Origin: Vicinamibacteria bacterium
GTDB taxonomy: Bacteria > Acidobacteriota > Vicinamibacteria > Vicinamibacterales > UBA8438
Assembly (NCBI GenBank): GCA_022821235.1
Contig: JAJEEA010000236.1
Location: 1-57,580 of the forward strand
Reading direction: 5' to 3'
DNA: 57,580 nt
Shown: positions 8,005-18,000 of the stretch, piece by piece
How positions within the stretch are numbered: the stretch's first letter is position 1
How the letters are laid out: every line of letters begins with the position of its first letter
Program-made: the position numbers and the translations under genes
Notes under the pieces: generated by a model
Told to the model about the DNA's origin: nothing
Seen by the model: only the letters and a program-made list of their open reading frames with translations
The model's database searches: none

Positions 8005-8352
8005 TCAAGCGGCCGCCACCCTGAGCAGACCGAAGATGATCGCGGACAACGCGCCGGTAGCGGTGACCATGATGCCCAGCCCCCAACGCAGCAGGCGATT
8101 GAAGTGCCGCTCGAGATCGACCTTCGTGGCGACGTGCTTCATCTCCGCTTCGAATCCCGCCTCCAGGCCGACGAGACGTGCCTCCACCGCCTCGAATCTC
8201 GTCTCCAGTCTGCCGAGACGCGCCTCCACCGCCCCGAATCCGGTCTCCAGGCCGACGAGACGCGCCTCCACGGCCGACAGGCGGTCGCCGGTCCGCGTTC
8301 CGGCCCCCCCGGCGCCCGCCGATACCACCGCGCCTTGCGCTTCCGTACTCAT
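8005..8352 (-). CDS. Small coiled-coil protein with C-terminal membrane segment
   Basis: The 115-aa protein contains three perfectly phased 14-residue repeats at residues 26-67, of the type xAVEARLxxLExxF, which form a two-heptad coiled coil. These are followed by a basic linker 'MKHVATKVDLERHFNRLLRW' and one hydrophobic segment near the C-terminus ('GIMVTATGALSAIIFGLL'). This layout resembles small tail-anchored coiled-coil proteins related to the DUF1640/CCDC90 type, but I cannot name a family. An oligomeric membrane stalk is the plausible form. It is separated by about 112 nt from the carboxylesterase downstream, so co-transcription is possible. Confidence 0.7.
   Translation of the reverse strand: MSTEAQGAVVSAGAGGAGTRTGDRLSAVEARLVGLETGFGAVEARLGRLETRFEAVEARLVGLEAGFEAEMKHVATKVDLERHFNRLLRWGLGIMVTATGALSAIIFGLLRVAAA
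8152..8277 (-). repeat. Three 42-bp tandem repeats encoding 14-aa coiled-coil units
   Basis: The repeats lie in frame in the coiled-coil gene and encode residues 26-67. The units are close at DNA level (each has a CGAGACG or close variant), which suggests recent duplication or slippage and possible length variation between strains. Confidence 0.7.
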
Positions 8353-8678
8353 GATCCGACTCCATCGCCGCCGAGCGGCGCCAGCGGAAGCTGGCGCGCA
8401 CGGATACTACTTCCGTCGAACGCAGGTCCATTCGTTCGACGCCCCTCCGGCAAGTACCCACTGCAATCGCGATGCCGGAGTCCGAGATCTCGACCGCGTC
8501 CCGCCCCCCTCACTCGGACAGACAGACGCTTGACGCGATCCGCACGTTCTCCCCGATTCCCGCAGATAACGCTATTCTACTCAACGGCCCGGGTGACGGT
8601 CATACGCTCTCCCGGCGCCCGGGACAGGGTCAACCACGAGCACGAGTCGCAATCGGTGACGACGACCAGGGAGGCATC
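8353..8678. other. Divergent intergenic region, no gene seen
   Basis: This stretch separates the leftward coiled-coil gene from the rightward cupin gene and should hold both promoters. A TATTCT hexamer near 8573 could be a -10 box for the cupin gene, but no matching -35 at proper spacing is evident. No convincing ORF or repeat was seen. Confidence 0.4.
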
Positions 8679-9167
8679 ATGCGCAGATTCTGCATCACCT
8701 TCGCCGGCGGGCTCACGATCGGGCTGGCCGCGGCAGCGGTCCTCACCGCGCAGATCGACATTCGGCAGCAGGCGCCGCTCGACCGCGCCGTCGACTTCCC
8801 GACGGCCGAGATCGACCAGATCATCGCGGAGATGGACGCGGCGGAGCGGGTGACGACGCGGCTGCTCGAGGGAGGCAGCTACAACGTCAACATCCGGCGC
8901 ATCAGCAACGCCGAGACCGCGTTGATGCACCCCCGCACGACCGACGTCTACGTCGTACGAGAGGGCTCGGGGACCCTCGTGACGGGCGGGCAGATCGTGG
9001 ACGAGCAGGGCGAGCCCGTCGACGGCACGCGGGGCGCGGCCATCCGCGGCGGATCGGAGCGGGTGATCGGGGTCGGCGACGTCATCTACATTCCCGCCGG
9101 GGTGCCCCATGGCATCCGCGACACCGAGGGCATCACCTGGTTCAACATCCGCTTCGATACGCGGTGA
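8679..9167 (+). CDS. Exported single-domain cupin protein
   Basis: The 162-aa protein starts at an ATG with GGGAGG upstream, in a longer open frame. Residues 1-24 form a signal anchor ('FAGGLTIGLAAAAVLTAQ'). The rest is a small beta-barrel with cupin motifs: 'VYVVREGSGTLVTGG' near residues 87-101 and 'GDVIYIPAGVPHGI' near 133-146, followed by 'WFNIRFDTR'. In motif 1 the usual HxH is not evident (a single His precedes it in 'ALMHPRTTD'), while motif 2 keeps one His. Cupins range from sugar isomerases to dioxygenases and sensors, and nothing here decides between them. Confidence 0.8.
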   Translation: MRRFCITFAGGLTIGLAAAAVLTAQIDIRQQAPLDRAVDFPTAEIDQIIAEMDAAERVTTRLLEGGSYNVNIRRISNAETALMHPRTTDVYVVREGSGTLVTGGQIVDEQGEPVDGTRGAAIRGGSERVIGVGDVIYIPAGVPHGIRDTEGITWFNIRFDTR

Positions 9168-9382
9168 CGCGGCGAGTCGCAACGGTGGCCGACGGGAACT
9201 CGCCAGCCTGGCGAAGCGCGGCCCGAGTCTCACCCCCGCAAGACGCGGGGGAGCTGTGCCGAGGCGAATCCTCGCCGGCGTCCCCGACCGGGCCGGCGTT
9301 GCCTCACGACCGCGCTGGCATCGACCTTCCAGACGTCCGCCTCGTCCTGCAGGGCAACGCCTCGCACCGCGGTACATGGAAC

Positions 9383-9420
9383 AGGCCGGCCGGGCGCCCG
9401 CGCGGACGCCCGGCCGGCCT
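9383..9420. terminator. Perfect 14-bp GC hairpin between convergent genes
   Basis: AGGCCGGCCGGGCG (9383-9396) and its exact complement (9407-9420) are separated by 10 nt. It lies between the stops of the cupin gene (+) and the tannase gene (-), so it can serve both. It lacks a T-tract. The rest of 9168-9451 shows no gene. Confidence 0.6.
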
Positions 9421-9451
9421 GCGATAGCCGACGCCGTTGCCAGCCGCGCCG

Positions 9452-11029
9452 TCAGGGCGTACGGCAGACGAAGTTCCCGGCGTCGTCGGTGCTCCCGCTG
9501 CCCGTGTACACCGCCTGCTGCGGATACGGGAAGAGCGGCCGGGTGCGGTCCACCGCCCCGTCGCGCACGCGCGACGCCAGGATGCTGTCCGGCGCCTCGC
9601 CCCGCTCGACCCACGCCTCGAGGGCGGTCACCATGTCGAACTGGCTCGGCCCGGCCCCGCCGCCGCAGTGCCCCATGCCGGGGGCCATGAACAGGCGGTA
9701 GTGGTCGTGCACCTCGTCGGCGTCACCGACGGCGTCCACGACGCGGCGGTAGTACTGCGTCGCGTTCCCCGGCGAGATCTGCGGGTCGGCCCAGCCGTGG
9801 TAGGAGATGAGCCTGCCGCCGCGGTCGAAGAACGGCTTCAGGTTCGGGTCGAGGGCGTTGAGGGTGTCGTTGTCGACCTCCTCGGCCCGCACGATGTCGG
9901 TCTCGAAGTTGAACTGGTCGACCGTCCACTCCGGGTCCGCGAACGTCAGGTAGCGGAACTGCTCGAGCCCGGTCGCCCGCGCCGAGCGGGTCCAGCCGAG
10001 GTCCGTCCAGCCGAGCTCGCTGCCGGGGAAGAGCCCCGTGATGGGGCGCCCCGACCGGGGGTTCTCGGGCGACGAGTAGAGCATGCGCGCCGTGTTCACC
10101 TGCGCCGACGACAGGCAGCCCTCCCCCTGGCCGTCCGCGCACTGCAGCACCGCCGGGTCGAAGTCGCAACCCTCGGGATCGCCGACCACCCCGTCGGTCA
10201 CGCCGTCGCCGGCATCGCACGCCTCGAGGACCGCGCCGTGCACGAGCTCGCGCAGATCGGCGGTGAGGCGCGCCGCCTCGTTGGCCTCGAGCGGCTTGGC
10301 CACCCGCAGCGACCCGCCGGCCCGGCCCGTCCAGTCGTTGCCGGGGGCCCCGGCGATGATGCCGTCGAAGTGCTCGGGGTACCGCTGCGCCGCCTTCAGG
10401 GCCTGGCGCCCGCCGGCCGAGCAGCCGTTCCAGTAGGTGTACTCCGGCGCCCTGCCGTAGTAGGCCTCGATGGCGGCCTTGGCCATCACCGTCATCTCGC
10501 CTATCGAGCGGTAGCCGAAGTCGATGACCTTCTCGGGGTGCCCGAGCCCGAAGCTCGCGGTGTTGCCCTCGTGCCCGGTGTCGGTCGAGCTCGAGGCGTA
10601 GCCGCGGGCGAGGGCGGCGGCCATCGAGTTGTGCCGGATCGACCCCGTGAACGCGCCGTTGCCGACCGCCTGGTACTTGCCGTTCCAGTCGGCCCCCGGC
10701 ATCCACACCTCGACCTTGATGTCGGAGTCGTCCGACGGCGCCAGCGTCGCCTCGACGCGGCAGAAGCTCGGCAGCCCGCCGTAGGTCGCCCGCGTCCGTG
10801 CGTTCTGGGGCCCCGGGGGCGCGAAGGCGCCGGCCTCGACGAGGGTCGCGCCGGTGATGGTGGTGTTCGGCAGGGCGAGCGACATCAGGCTGTCGCAGCT
10901 CGCCATCCCCCCGGCCGACTGGGCGGCCCCGCCGGCCGCCTCGGGGTTGGCCGTCGCGGCTACGGTCGCGACCGCCGCCAGCGCCGCCGCCGCGGCGGTC
11001 GCGGTGATGAACGTGGGAAGACGTCTCAT
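9452..11029 (-). CDS. Tannase/feruloyl esterase family protein
   Basis: The 525-aa secreted protein has an Ala-rich signal peptide. It matches PF07519: 'VEVWMPGADWNGKYQAVGNG' near residues 106-125, the nucleophile elbow 'NGCSAGGRQALK' with Ser204, 'RYPEHFDGIIAGAPG', the acid region 'SYHGWADPQISP', and 'APGMGHCGGG' with the catalytic His. The Cys residues just before Ser204 and just after that His are the family's CS-D-HC pair, which forms a disulphide bringing the triad together. Family members cleave ester bonds of gallate, ferulate or mono(hydroxyethyl) terephthalate. The substrate is open, but aromatic esters are the best guess. Confidence 0.93.
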   Translation of the reverse strand: MRRLPTFITATAAAAALAAVATVAATANPEAAGGAAQSAGGMASCDSLMSLALPNTTITGATLVEAGAFAPPGPQNARTRATYGGLPSFCRVEATLAPSDDSDIKVEVWMPGADWNGKYQAVGNGAFTGSIRHNSMAAALARGYASSSTDTGHEGNTASFGLGHPEKVIDFGYRSIGEMTVMAKAAIEAYYGRAPEYTYWNGCSAGGRQALKAAQRYPEHFDGIIAGAPGNDWTGRAGGSLRVAKPLEANEAARLTADLRELVHGAVLEACDAGDGVTDGVVGDPEGCDFDPAVLQCADGQGEGCLSSAQVNTARMLYSSPENPRSGRPITGLFPGSELGWTDLGWTRSARATGLEQFRYLTFADPEWTVDQFNFETDIVRAEEVDNDTLNALDPNLKPFFDRGGRLISYHGWADPQISPGNATQYYRRVVDAVGDADEVHDHYRLFMAPGMGHCGGGAGPSQFDMVTALEAWVERGEAPDSILASRVRDGAVDRTRPLFPYPQQAVYTGSGSTDDAGNFVCRTP

Positions 11030-11152
11030 GGTCTGGGATCCTCGCTAGCTAAGGACGGGACACGGGTTGCCGACTGAGCTCGGACGCGGGCCGCTCCAGC
11101 CTTCGCGCCCGGCATGCGGCAGGACGATGCCCGTCACCCGTCCTGCAGCCCA

Positions 11153-11194
11153 TGGTGAAGCCCCGCTGCATCGGAGCCATGCGAGGCTTCACCA
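11153..11194. terminator. 10-bp hairpin just downstream of the gene ending at 11211
   Basis: TGGTGAAGCC (11153-11162) and GGCTTCACCA (11185-11194) pair perfectly around a 22-nt loop that has its own GCAT/ATGC pairing. It lies 17 nt beyond the leftward stop at 11211. A second perfect 8-bp hairpin follows at 11119-11146 (GCAGGACG and CGTCCTGC), so the region may be a double terminator. Confidence 0.55.
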
Positions 11195-11210
11195 CGAGCC
11201 GTCAGGTCAG

Positions 11211-12200
11211 TTACTGGCCGCCCTCGGCCTCGGCCCTCTCCAGCACGCGGGCGCCGGCCATGATGCCCTCCATGCCGATGTTGCCCTCGTGGCAGGCGTA
11301 CTCGAACACCGGGTCGGTCGAGTGGCGCAACGGGATCATCGCCGTCCACGGCGCCGCCCAGGTGTCGGGATCGGTCACCGTGACCTCGTACCGCAGCACG
11401 TCGTCGCTGGCCCGGGTGAACCGCTCGAGCACGTGCAGCTTTTCGCCGGCCGAGCCCATCACCGAGGCCTCCGGCGCGTAGTTCGTGGTCTCGACGACCA
11501 GTGTGTCGCCGTCCCAGTGCCCCCGCGAGTCGCCGTGCAACAGCCGGACGCTGTCGTCCACGTGGGGGGCGTCGGTCAGCGGAATGACCCGCGGCCCGCC
11601 CATCTCCTGGTAGAGCACGACGTGGCTGGCGCTTTGGAAGATCTGCAGGTAGCTGTTGTAGCCGGCGCCCAGGCGCGGCGCCCCCCAACTGATGCACCGC
11701 TCGCCGAGGCTGCGGTCCTCCGGCCCCCACGCGTGGCGCGCCCGCGCCTCGGCCCGCGCCGCCGCCCGTGCGTCGGCCGCCTCGGTGCGGGCCGGCAGCC
11801 GCCCGTCGGGCGGATCGACGATCAGCGAGGTCCGGTTGTCCCAATCGCGCTCGACCATCCAGAAGTGGTTGTAGTTGCCGGTCGCGCGGTCGCGCGACGA
11901 GAACGACTCGGCCTCGGCCAGGGCCGCCGCAAACACGCTGTCGCCGAAGGCGGCGTCGCCCGCCTCGTCGTTGAACAGCTCGCCGGCACGCGCCTGCAGC
12001 GCCGCCACCTCCTCGTCGGTGAGGGTCTCGCGGTCGCCGAGCACCTCGGGCCGCTGCAGCGGCGTCACGTTGTTGTTGGCCCAGACCCCCTGCAGGTCGG
12101 GGTGGCCGTCGGCGGTCCGGGCCGGCGCCCACTCCTGCCCCGCCGCCACCGACGCCGTCGCGAGCACCGCCACGACGAGAACCAGCGCTTTCAGTCTCAC
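11211..12200 (-). CDS. Secreted protein of the 'DLQGVW' family, function unknown
   Basis: The 329-aa protein starts at a GTG at 12200 with GGAGG five nt upstream, and the signal peptide ends 'TASVAAGQ'. Landmarks are 'GHPDLQGVWANNNVTPLQRP' near residue 30, 'LIVDPPDGRLP', 'RCISWGAPRLGAGYNSYLQI', 'HGDSRGHWDGDTLVVETTNY' and a C-terminal 'VFEYACHEGNIGMEGI'. The gene at 19690-20580 is a clear paralog sharing all these blocks. I know this family from many acidobacterial genomes only as uncharacterised. The beta-rich blocks suggest a barrel or lipocalin-like fold, and the conserved Cys-His in 'ACHEGN' is notable. It lies between ester-hydrolase genes, which hints at substrate or product binding, but that is a guess. 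Confidence 0.8.
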   Translation of the reverse strand: MRLKALVLVVAVLATASVAAGQEWAPARTADGHPDLQGVWANNNVTPLQRPEVLGDRETLTDEEVAALQARAGELFNDEAGDAAFGDSVFAAALAEAESFSSRDRATGNYNHFWMVERDWDNRTSLIVDPPDGRLPARTEAADARAAARAEARARHAWGPEDRSLGERCISWGAPRLGAGYNSYLQIFQSASHVVLYQEMGGPRVIPLTDAPHVDDSVRLLHGDSRGHWDGDTLVVETTNYAPEASVMGSAGEKLHVLERFTRASDDVLRYEVTVTDPDTWAAPWTAMIPLRHSTDPVFEYACHEGNIGMEGIMAGARVLERAEAEGGQ

Positions 12201-12558
12201 GGCATCCTCCTCTTCCCGAATGCGGACGCGGCCCGACGCCCGTCCGCCATGTCTCTCGTGTCGGTCAGAATACCACCGGACGCCAGCCGGTTCACGCGTT
12301 TCCGGGCCCCGCCGCATGGCCGTCCGGCCCAGGCCCACGGTCTTCGCGGTGGCGTCCGACGCCCGACCGGCCGTGCCCGCAGACCTGCGGCCCTGCCGGC
12401 CGCTGCCGGACCCCAGTGGTCGTCGCCCTAGGCCGTCGCCAGCCGCTCAACCGCACCCGCCGGTTCCCCGCGGACAGTAGCCCGCCCATCGCCGACTGCG
12501 GCTCCGCTTGGCGCCCAACCAACCCTGCCAGGAATCTGCACCGTTCTTCGGCACACGC
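12201..12558. other. Intergenic region carrying a dispersed repeat copy
   Basis: No convincing gene was seen. The 5' part holds the promoter of the leftward gene starting at 12200. The part near 12479-12548 is a copy of a repeat found again near 19599 and 24796, placed just after the 3' end of a leftward gene each time. Confidence 0.5.
12479..12524 (-). repeat. Dispersed 3'-flanking repeat, copy A
   Basis: This 46-bp block aligns with 19599-19643 with about five mismatches and one gap (shared cores AGCCCGCC, TCCGCTTGGCGCCC and ACCAACC). The next stretch, TCTGCACCGTTC, also recurs at copy C near 24838. It begins about 35 nt past the stop of the leftward hydrolase gene. Confidence 0.6.
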
Positions 12559-13518
12559 CTACCGTCCCGTGTCGAGCCATTCCAGCATGCGCGGGGTGAC
12601 GAACTCGGGCGCCTGGTTGTGCGGCCCGTGCCCCACCCCCGGCAGGACGTGGATGGTCAGGCCGCCTTCCACCCGGCCCCAGAGGTCGTTCAGGGTCTCG
12701 TTCAGGAACGGCCCGCTGTCCTTGCCGTAGATGAACAGGGTCGGCGCCTGCACCGGCGGGAACGCGTCCATGGTGAACCCGAAGCCCTCGGTCTCCGCCG
12801 TCACCGGCGAGTACGGCCAGTTCGCCTTGTAGAAGTTCACGATCGACTCCGCGTAGAGGCGCTCGTAGGCCTCCGCCCGCAACCGGGCCAGCTCCGGCGT
12901 GTCGCCCGGCCGCGCCCCGCCGCTCCGAATCCTCGCCCCGAACTGCGCGCCCGCCTCGGGGTTCTCCTGCATGTTGCGCTGGAACGTGCTGGCACGTTGC
13001 TGGTCCGGATTGTCGATGAGCTCCCGGATGAGCCCCGCCGGATGGACCGACCCCAGCGAGATCAGCCGCTCCGTCCGCTCGGGACGGGTCATCGCGAAGT
13101 GCCAGGCGTGGAGGCCGCCGCTGTCCTGGCCGACCACGGTGGCGCGCTCCTCGCCGAAGTGGTCGATGATCGCCTCGATGTCGTCGGCGATGCGGGCCGA
13201 CGCGTAGTGCTCGACCCCCTCCGGCTTGCCGCTCTCGTCGGTGCCCCGCGTCGACATCGACACCACCCGGTACGCCTCGGCGAGCGCCACCAGTTGGTGC
13301 CGGAAGTCGAACCACGGCCCCGTGATGCTGTGGACGAAGATCACGAGGGGCCCCTCGCCGGCGGCGTGATAGACGATGTCGACCCCGTCCGAGTCGACCT
13401 CGCCCTTCTCGAACGTGGCCGACCGTTCCATCCAGTCGGTGAGGGTCACCTGGGCGCCGGCTTCGACCGGGGCGAGACCGAGGAAACCCGCGAGCAGCGC
13501 TGCGCAGATGATTCGCAA
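12559..13518 (-). CDS. Exported alpha/beta hydrolase with Asp nucleophile (epoxide hydrolase-like)
   Basis: The 319-aa protein starts at a TTG at 13518, chosen because GGAG lies 8 nt upstream and the signal peptide 'IICAALLAGFLGLAPVEA' follows directly. The fold is the alpha/beta-hydrolase fold: 'LVIFVHSITGPWFDFRHQLV' (oxyanion loop), 'VVGQDSGGLHAWHFAMTRPE' (elbow with Asp as nucleophile, as in epoxide hydrolases and haloalkane dehalogenases), 'APTLFIYGKDSG' (acid region) and 'GVGHGPHNQAPEFV' (His). The HGxP motif of true epoxide hydrolases is degenerate ('HSITGPW'), so the exact reaction is uncertain. Secretion is unusual for this group. Confidence 0.82.
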   Translation of the reverse strand: MRIICAALLAGFLGLAPVEAGAQVTLTDWMERSATFEKGEVDSDGVDIVYHAAGEGPLVIFVHSITGPWFDFRHQLVALAEAYRVVSMSTRGTDESGKPEGVEHYASARIADDIEAIIDHFGEERATVVGQDSGGLHAWHFAMTRPERTERLISLGSVHPAGLIRELIDNPDQQRASTFQRNMQENPEAGAQFGARIRSGGARPGDTPELARLRAEAYERLYAESIVNFYKANWPYSPVTAETEGFGFTMDAFPPVQAPTLFIYGKDSGPFLNETLNDLWGRVEGGLTIHVLPGVGHGPHNQAPEFVTPRMLEWLDTGR

Positions 13519-13573
13519 ACCAGAGACTCCGTTTCTCCGCCCGCATGGGCGGGTCCAGACCGTTCCGGGAATA

Positions 13574-14866
13574 CTACGTCACATCCCGCCGCCGCGGACG
13601 CCGTCGCCCGACACGGACCCGCCGGCGACTCCTGGCCGAGGAAGACCGCTCTCGGCCCGCCGCCCGCCGGATCGTGGCCACGAATCCGCCGGTGACCGCG
13701 AACTCCGGTTCCGGCAGGCCGGCTCCGACGCAGCGGCGGATCATGTCCAGGGTGCCCGTGCCCATGCGCTCGATGTACTCGCCCAGGTACAGCGACTCGG
13801 CCCGCAGCGGATTGCCGGGCACCGATCGGTGGGCCTCGCGCAGCCCCTCGAGGGTCAGCAGAGGCGGCAGCCGCCCGGGGTTGCGGACCTCCGGCCGGTC
13901 GGAGAAGAGCATGACCTGCACGCTGCCGTTGTCCGTATAGTCGCGATGGGCGACGGCGTTCACGATCGCCTCGGTACGACCTCGGGCGGAACTTCGTAGG
14001 TCCTGCGCGCCCGCGCGCCCTCCGCCCGTGTGCCTATCGACCGGTTGATCTTGCTCAGCACGAAGTCCACCGCCTGGTCGACGAGATCGAACGCGGCGCC
14101 CTTGTACACCTGATAGGACGGAATCGGCTTGGCGACCTCCGTCCCGTGGAAGTGCGCGCACCTGACCTCGGACGAGATCAGGAACCGCTGCGGCGTCCTT
14201 CCCGAACAGCAGGACCGCCGCGTTCGTCAGGCGCCCGCCGTTCAGCAGGTTCAGATGCTCCAGCAGTCGCAGGGGCGGCGTCCCCTCCGGCAGCGGGAAC
14301 TGACGGGCGTGGCGGGCGGCGCGGATGAACTGCGCCATCTTCTCCGTGTCGAGGTCGTCCATCGTCGCTCCGGCGCAGGGCGCCGCGTCGAACGGCCCCC
14401 ACCGGATCAGCTCCCTGCTCTCCGGATACTCGACCAGCGCGGCGTAGAGCCCCGCCACCAGCTCCGCCGTGGTCCCGAATCGCTTCCGGACCAGACCGGC
14501 CTGCGCCCTGCCGATGAGCGCCCGCATCTTCGGATGGCGGGGACCGCCGCCTGCGTCCTTGACGAAGACGAGACGGTACAGGCCGACCCCGGTCGCGTGA
14601 TCGGACTCCCGCTCCGTCGGCGACACGCCTTCGCCGTCCTCGGTGCCGTAGTCGTTGCCGAACAGCCCGACGTACACGTCGCACCGCTCGACTTCGCCCA
14701 GGTAGAGCTGATCCGGCCGTCGATCCAACGCAGGAGCGTCCTCGAACAGGAACACGTCGAAGAACCGGCGCATCAGCACGTCGTCGCGAACGTAGTCGCG
14801 CAACGCCGCCCGCTCCGAGGCGAACTCGCCCTGCACGCTGCTGATGAAGATGCGGAGGGGAATCAT
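13574..14866 (-). pseudogene. DUF4062 plus RecG-like ATP-binding protein with two compensating frameshifts
   Basis: The ATG at 14866 opens 'MIPLRIFISSVQGEFASERA', a DUF4062 domain (to about residue 95, 'DVYVGLFGNDYG'). A middle region up to 'RLTNAAVLLFGKD' matches AlbA/Schlafen-type ATPases, and 'TEAIVNAVAHRDY' through 'YIERMGTGTLDMIRRC' matches the ATP-binding domain family annotated RecG-like. Between 'FGKD' and 'TEAIV' the frame is wrong. Shifting by one base near 14192-14196 restores 'PQRFLISSEVRCAHFHGTEV' through 'YEVPPEVV', and the frame shifts back near 13973-13978. The C-terminus ends in Arg-rich residues without the usual winged helix and may be shifted too. Such proteins are often linked to defence or stress. 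Either the gene is decayed or the sequence has indel errors. Confidence 0.72.
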
Positions 14867-15040
14867 GCCGTACGCCCTGTCACGGCGTCCTTGCGCAACC
14901 CGTCGTCGAAGAGCGCAAGCCGCCACCGGTGAACCGGCAGCACCACACGCGCGTGACGGCGAAGCGCGGCCACAACGAACGGCACCTCGCCGGGCTCTCC
15001 GATGAGGCCACCGCGCAGGAGTCCGGGTCGATCTACGGAC

Positions 15041-18000
15041 CTACTCCTTCCCCGGCGCCGCCGGCCCCAGGCCCAGGTCGCGGCCCTTGTCGACGGCGGG
15101 CACCCCCTCGGCCATCCACCGCGGGGCGGGGGCGTCGAGCAGGTAGTGGTCGAAGAACTGCTGCATGCGGGCGGCCCAGTCCTCCTGGTTGGCCTGCCGG
15201 CGCAGGCCGTGCGCCTCGCCGTTGTAGTTGAGCATGAACACCGGCTGCTGCAGCCGCCGCAGGGCCACGAACAGCTCGATGCCCTGGTACCAGGGCACGG
15301 CCCCGTCGTCGTCGTTGTGCATCATCAGCAGGGGCGTGCGCACCTTGTCGGCGAAGAACAGCGGCGAGTTGTGGATGTAGCGGTCGCGCTCGTCCCACAG
15401 GGTGCCGCCGATGCGGCTCTGGGTGCGCTCGTACTGGAACATGCGGCTCATGCCCGTCTGCCAGCGGATGCCGCCGTAGGCGCTCGTCATGTTCGAGACC
15501 GGGGCACCGGCCTCGGCCGCCGCGAAGAGGTTGGTCTTGGTCAGCATGTACGCGATCTGGTAGCCGCCCCAGGAGTGGCCCTGCACCCCGATGCGGGCGG
15601 GGTCGACGAAGCCCCGGCCGAGGAGCTCGAGCACCCCCGGCACCACCGCGTCGAGGGCGCTCTCGCCCGGGTAGCCGATCTCGTAGGGGATGTCCGGCAC
15701 GAACACCACGTAGCCGCGGCTGGCGTAGAACGAGAACGCGATCGACGAGCCCCCCGGCGTCGGCGCCCGGTAGTCGTGCAGCCCGTCGGACATGCGCTCG
15801 TAGAAGTAGACCATCAGCGGGTATTGCCGCGACGGGTCGAACCCGTCCGGGGTGATGAGGATCCCCTCGAGACGTGCGCCGTCGTTCGAGGTCCAATCCA
15901 CCAGCTCCGCCGTCCCCCAGGCGTACTCCGCCTGCTGCGGGTTGGCGTCGCTGAGCCTGCGCTTCGCCCCGAAGTCGGCGTCGCCCGTCCACAGGTCCCC
16001 GAACGTCCCGAAGCTCTCCCGGGTCCAGAGAAGCTGTTCGGCGTCCTCGGCCTTGGCCTGGAAACGGAATCGGAAAGGCTCGGACACCAGCGCGGTCGCG
16101 CCGCCGGCGCCGTCGGTGGATCCCCGGGCGTAGCCGCCGGCCCGCGTCCTCTCGTCGAAGGTCGAGAACAACAGGCCGCCCTCGGCGAGGGCGGGCTCGT
16201 CGTCGGTTCGCACGAGCCGGTGCCGGACGCGGCCGGCCCGCCCCGACGTCAGCCGCACCGCGGGCTCGGCGCCGGCCGGGTCGAGCCGCCAGGCGTCGTA
16301 GCGGTCGTGGACGATCAGGGCCGCGTCGCCCTCCAGCCACTGCGCCCCCCCGTACGGCGACGGCCCTTGGGGACGGTCGTTCAGCTCGTCGTGGAACGCC
16401 TGGGGGATGCCCCCGGTCAGGCTGACCGCGGCAGCCGAGCCGTCCACGGGGGCGGCCTTCCAGTCGCGGTCGCCGTCGTCCCACCAGTAGGCGTAGGCGC
16501 CGCCCGGCGACAGGACCACCCCGCGCCCCCCGCGCACGCGCTCGGCGAGCTTCCGCCGCTCGCCGGTTCGGGCATCGACGGCGTAGGCGTCCCGGTAGGT
16601 GCCGTCCCACGACAGCTCCTGCCGGTACGGCACGTCCGTCGTCCCCAGCAGATGGTCGGACTCGCCGTCTCGCGTCCGCCTCACGTCGGGCATGTCCGGC
16701 GAGCCGAGCTGCACCACGCCGTCGCCGTCGCGCGGGGCTACCGCGAGGTACGAGCGCTCGCGCTCGTCGTCCAGGCGCACGAGCTGCATCGGCTGCAGGT
16801 AGGGGTCCTTCCAGTTCCAGACGTCCAGCCGCACCTCGTCGCGCTCGAGCGGCGCCTCGTCCGGCTCGGGGGCGGGCCGGGGCGCGGTCCCGAAGAAAAG
16901 GCGTCCGCCGTCGTCGGAGAACGACACCTCCCCGTGCTCGCTGATCCACCAGCCCGCGGGCACGCCGGCCGTCGTCGTCGTCGCCACAAGCGCCGCGGCG
17001 GCGCCCGCGTCGGAGCGGTAGAGGGAAAAGGCCGGCTGGTCCCGATCCCATTCCGCCGCGTCGCTCACGAAGGCGAGGCTGCTCGCCAACTCGTCGAAGG
17101 CGATCTGCCGGTAGTGGCCCTCGCCCTCCATGACCGCGGCCGCCGTCCCGGTCTCAGCGTCGACCCAGTGGATGCCGTCGCCGCCTTCCTCGTCGGTCGA
17201 GGCGGCGTAGGCGAGAGAGGTTCCCCTGTCCGCCACCCGGTAGGACACCGCATCGGGGAACGTGAACTCCTCCCCCGTGTCGAGGTGACGCAGCACGAGC
17301 GGCGTCCCGGCGTCATTCTCGTGGCGCTTCTCGTACTCCGGCGAACGCTCCTCCTCCGCCTCCTCCGCTTCCCCGGCTTCCTCGCCGCCGGCTCCCTGCT
17401 CCCCGCCCTCCGCCTCGCCGGCCTCCCCGTCCTCGGCCTCCGCGGGGTCCTCGGACAGGTGATAGGCGATCCACGATCCCCCGTCCTCGGGCACCTGGAA
17501 CGACTCGATGGGCCCCGCCGTGAACTCGGCCTCCGCGCCCTCCGGGGACGCCTCGATCGCGGCGAGCGAGAGCACCCCCAGAGAATCGCCCGGCAGCTCG
17601 TCGCCCGACTTCCCCTCCCGGCGCAACGCGTCGACCTCCGCCTGCGGCGGCGGCACCCGGTACGCCACGTGGCGCGAGTCGCGGGTGAACACGGGGCCGC
17701 GGCCCCGCACCCGCCTCGACGCGGTCCCGTCGGTGCGGGACACCACCAGCTCGGGGTCGCCGTCCCAGGGCTCCACCACCCAGGCCGCCCAGGCGCCGTC
17801 GGCCGAGATGCGGGGGCTGCGGACGGTGTTCCAGCGGTAGGTGTCCTCGTGGTCGAGGGCGGGCCTGGGGTCGGGGGCCTGCCCAAGGGCCGGAGCACCG
17901 ACCGACAGCGCCACCGCCGCCGCCGCGGTCAGGGCCCACGCCGTCGCACTCGGCCGAGACGACCGGTCGAGGACTGCCGCCGCCGCGATCCAGATCGCCT

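Noticed and set aside
14867..15040. Small ORF between the DUF4062 gene and the S9 gene
   Set aside because: Short, Arg/Pro-rich and without a ribosome site.
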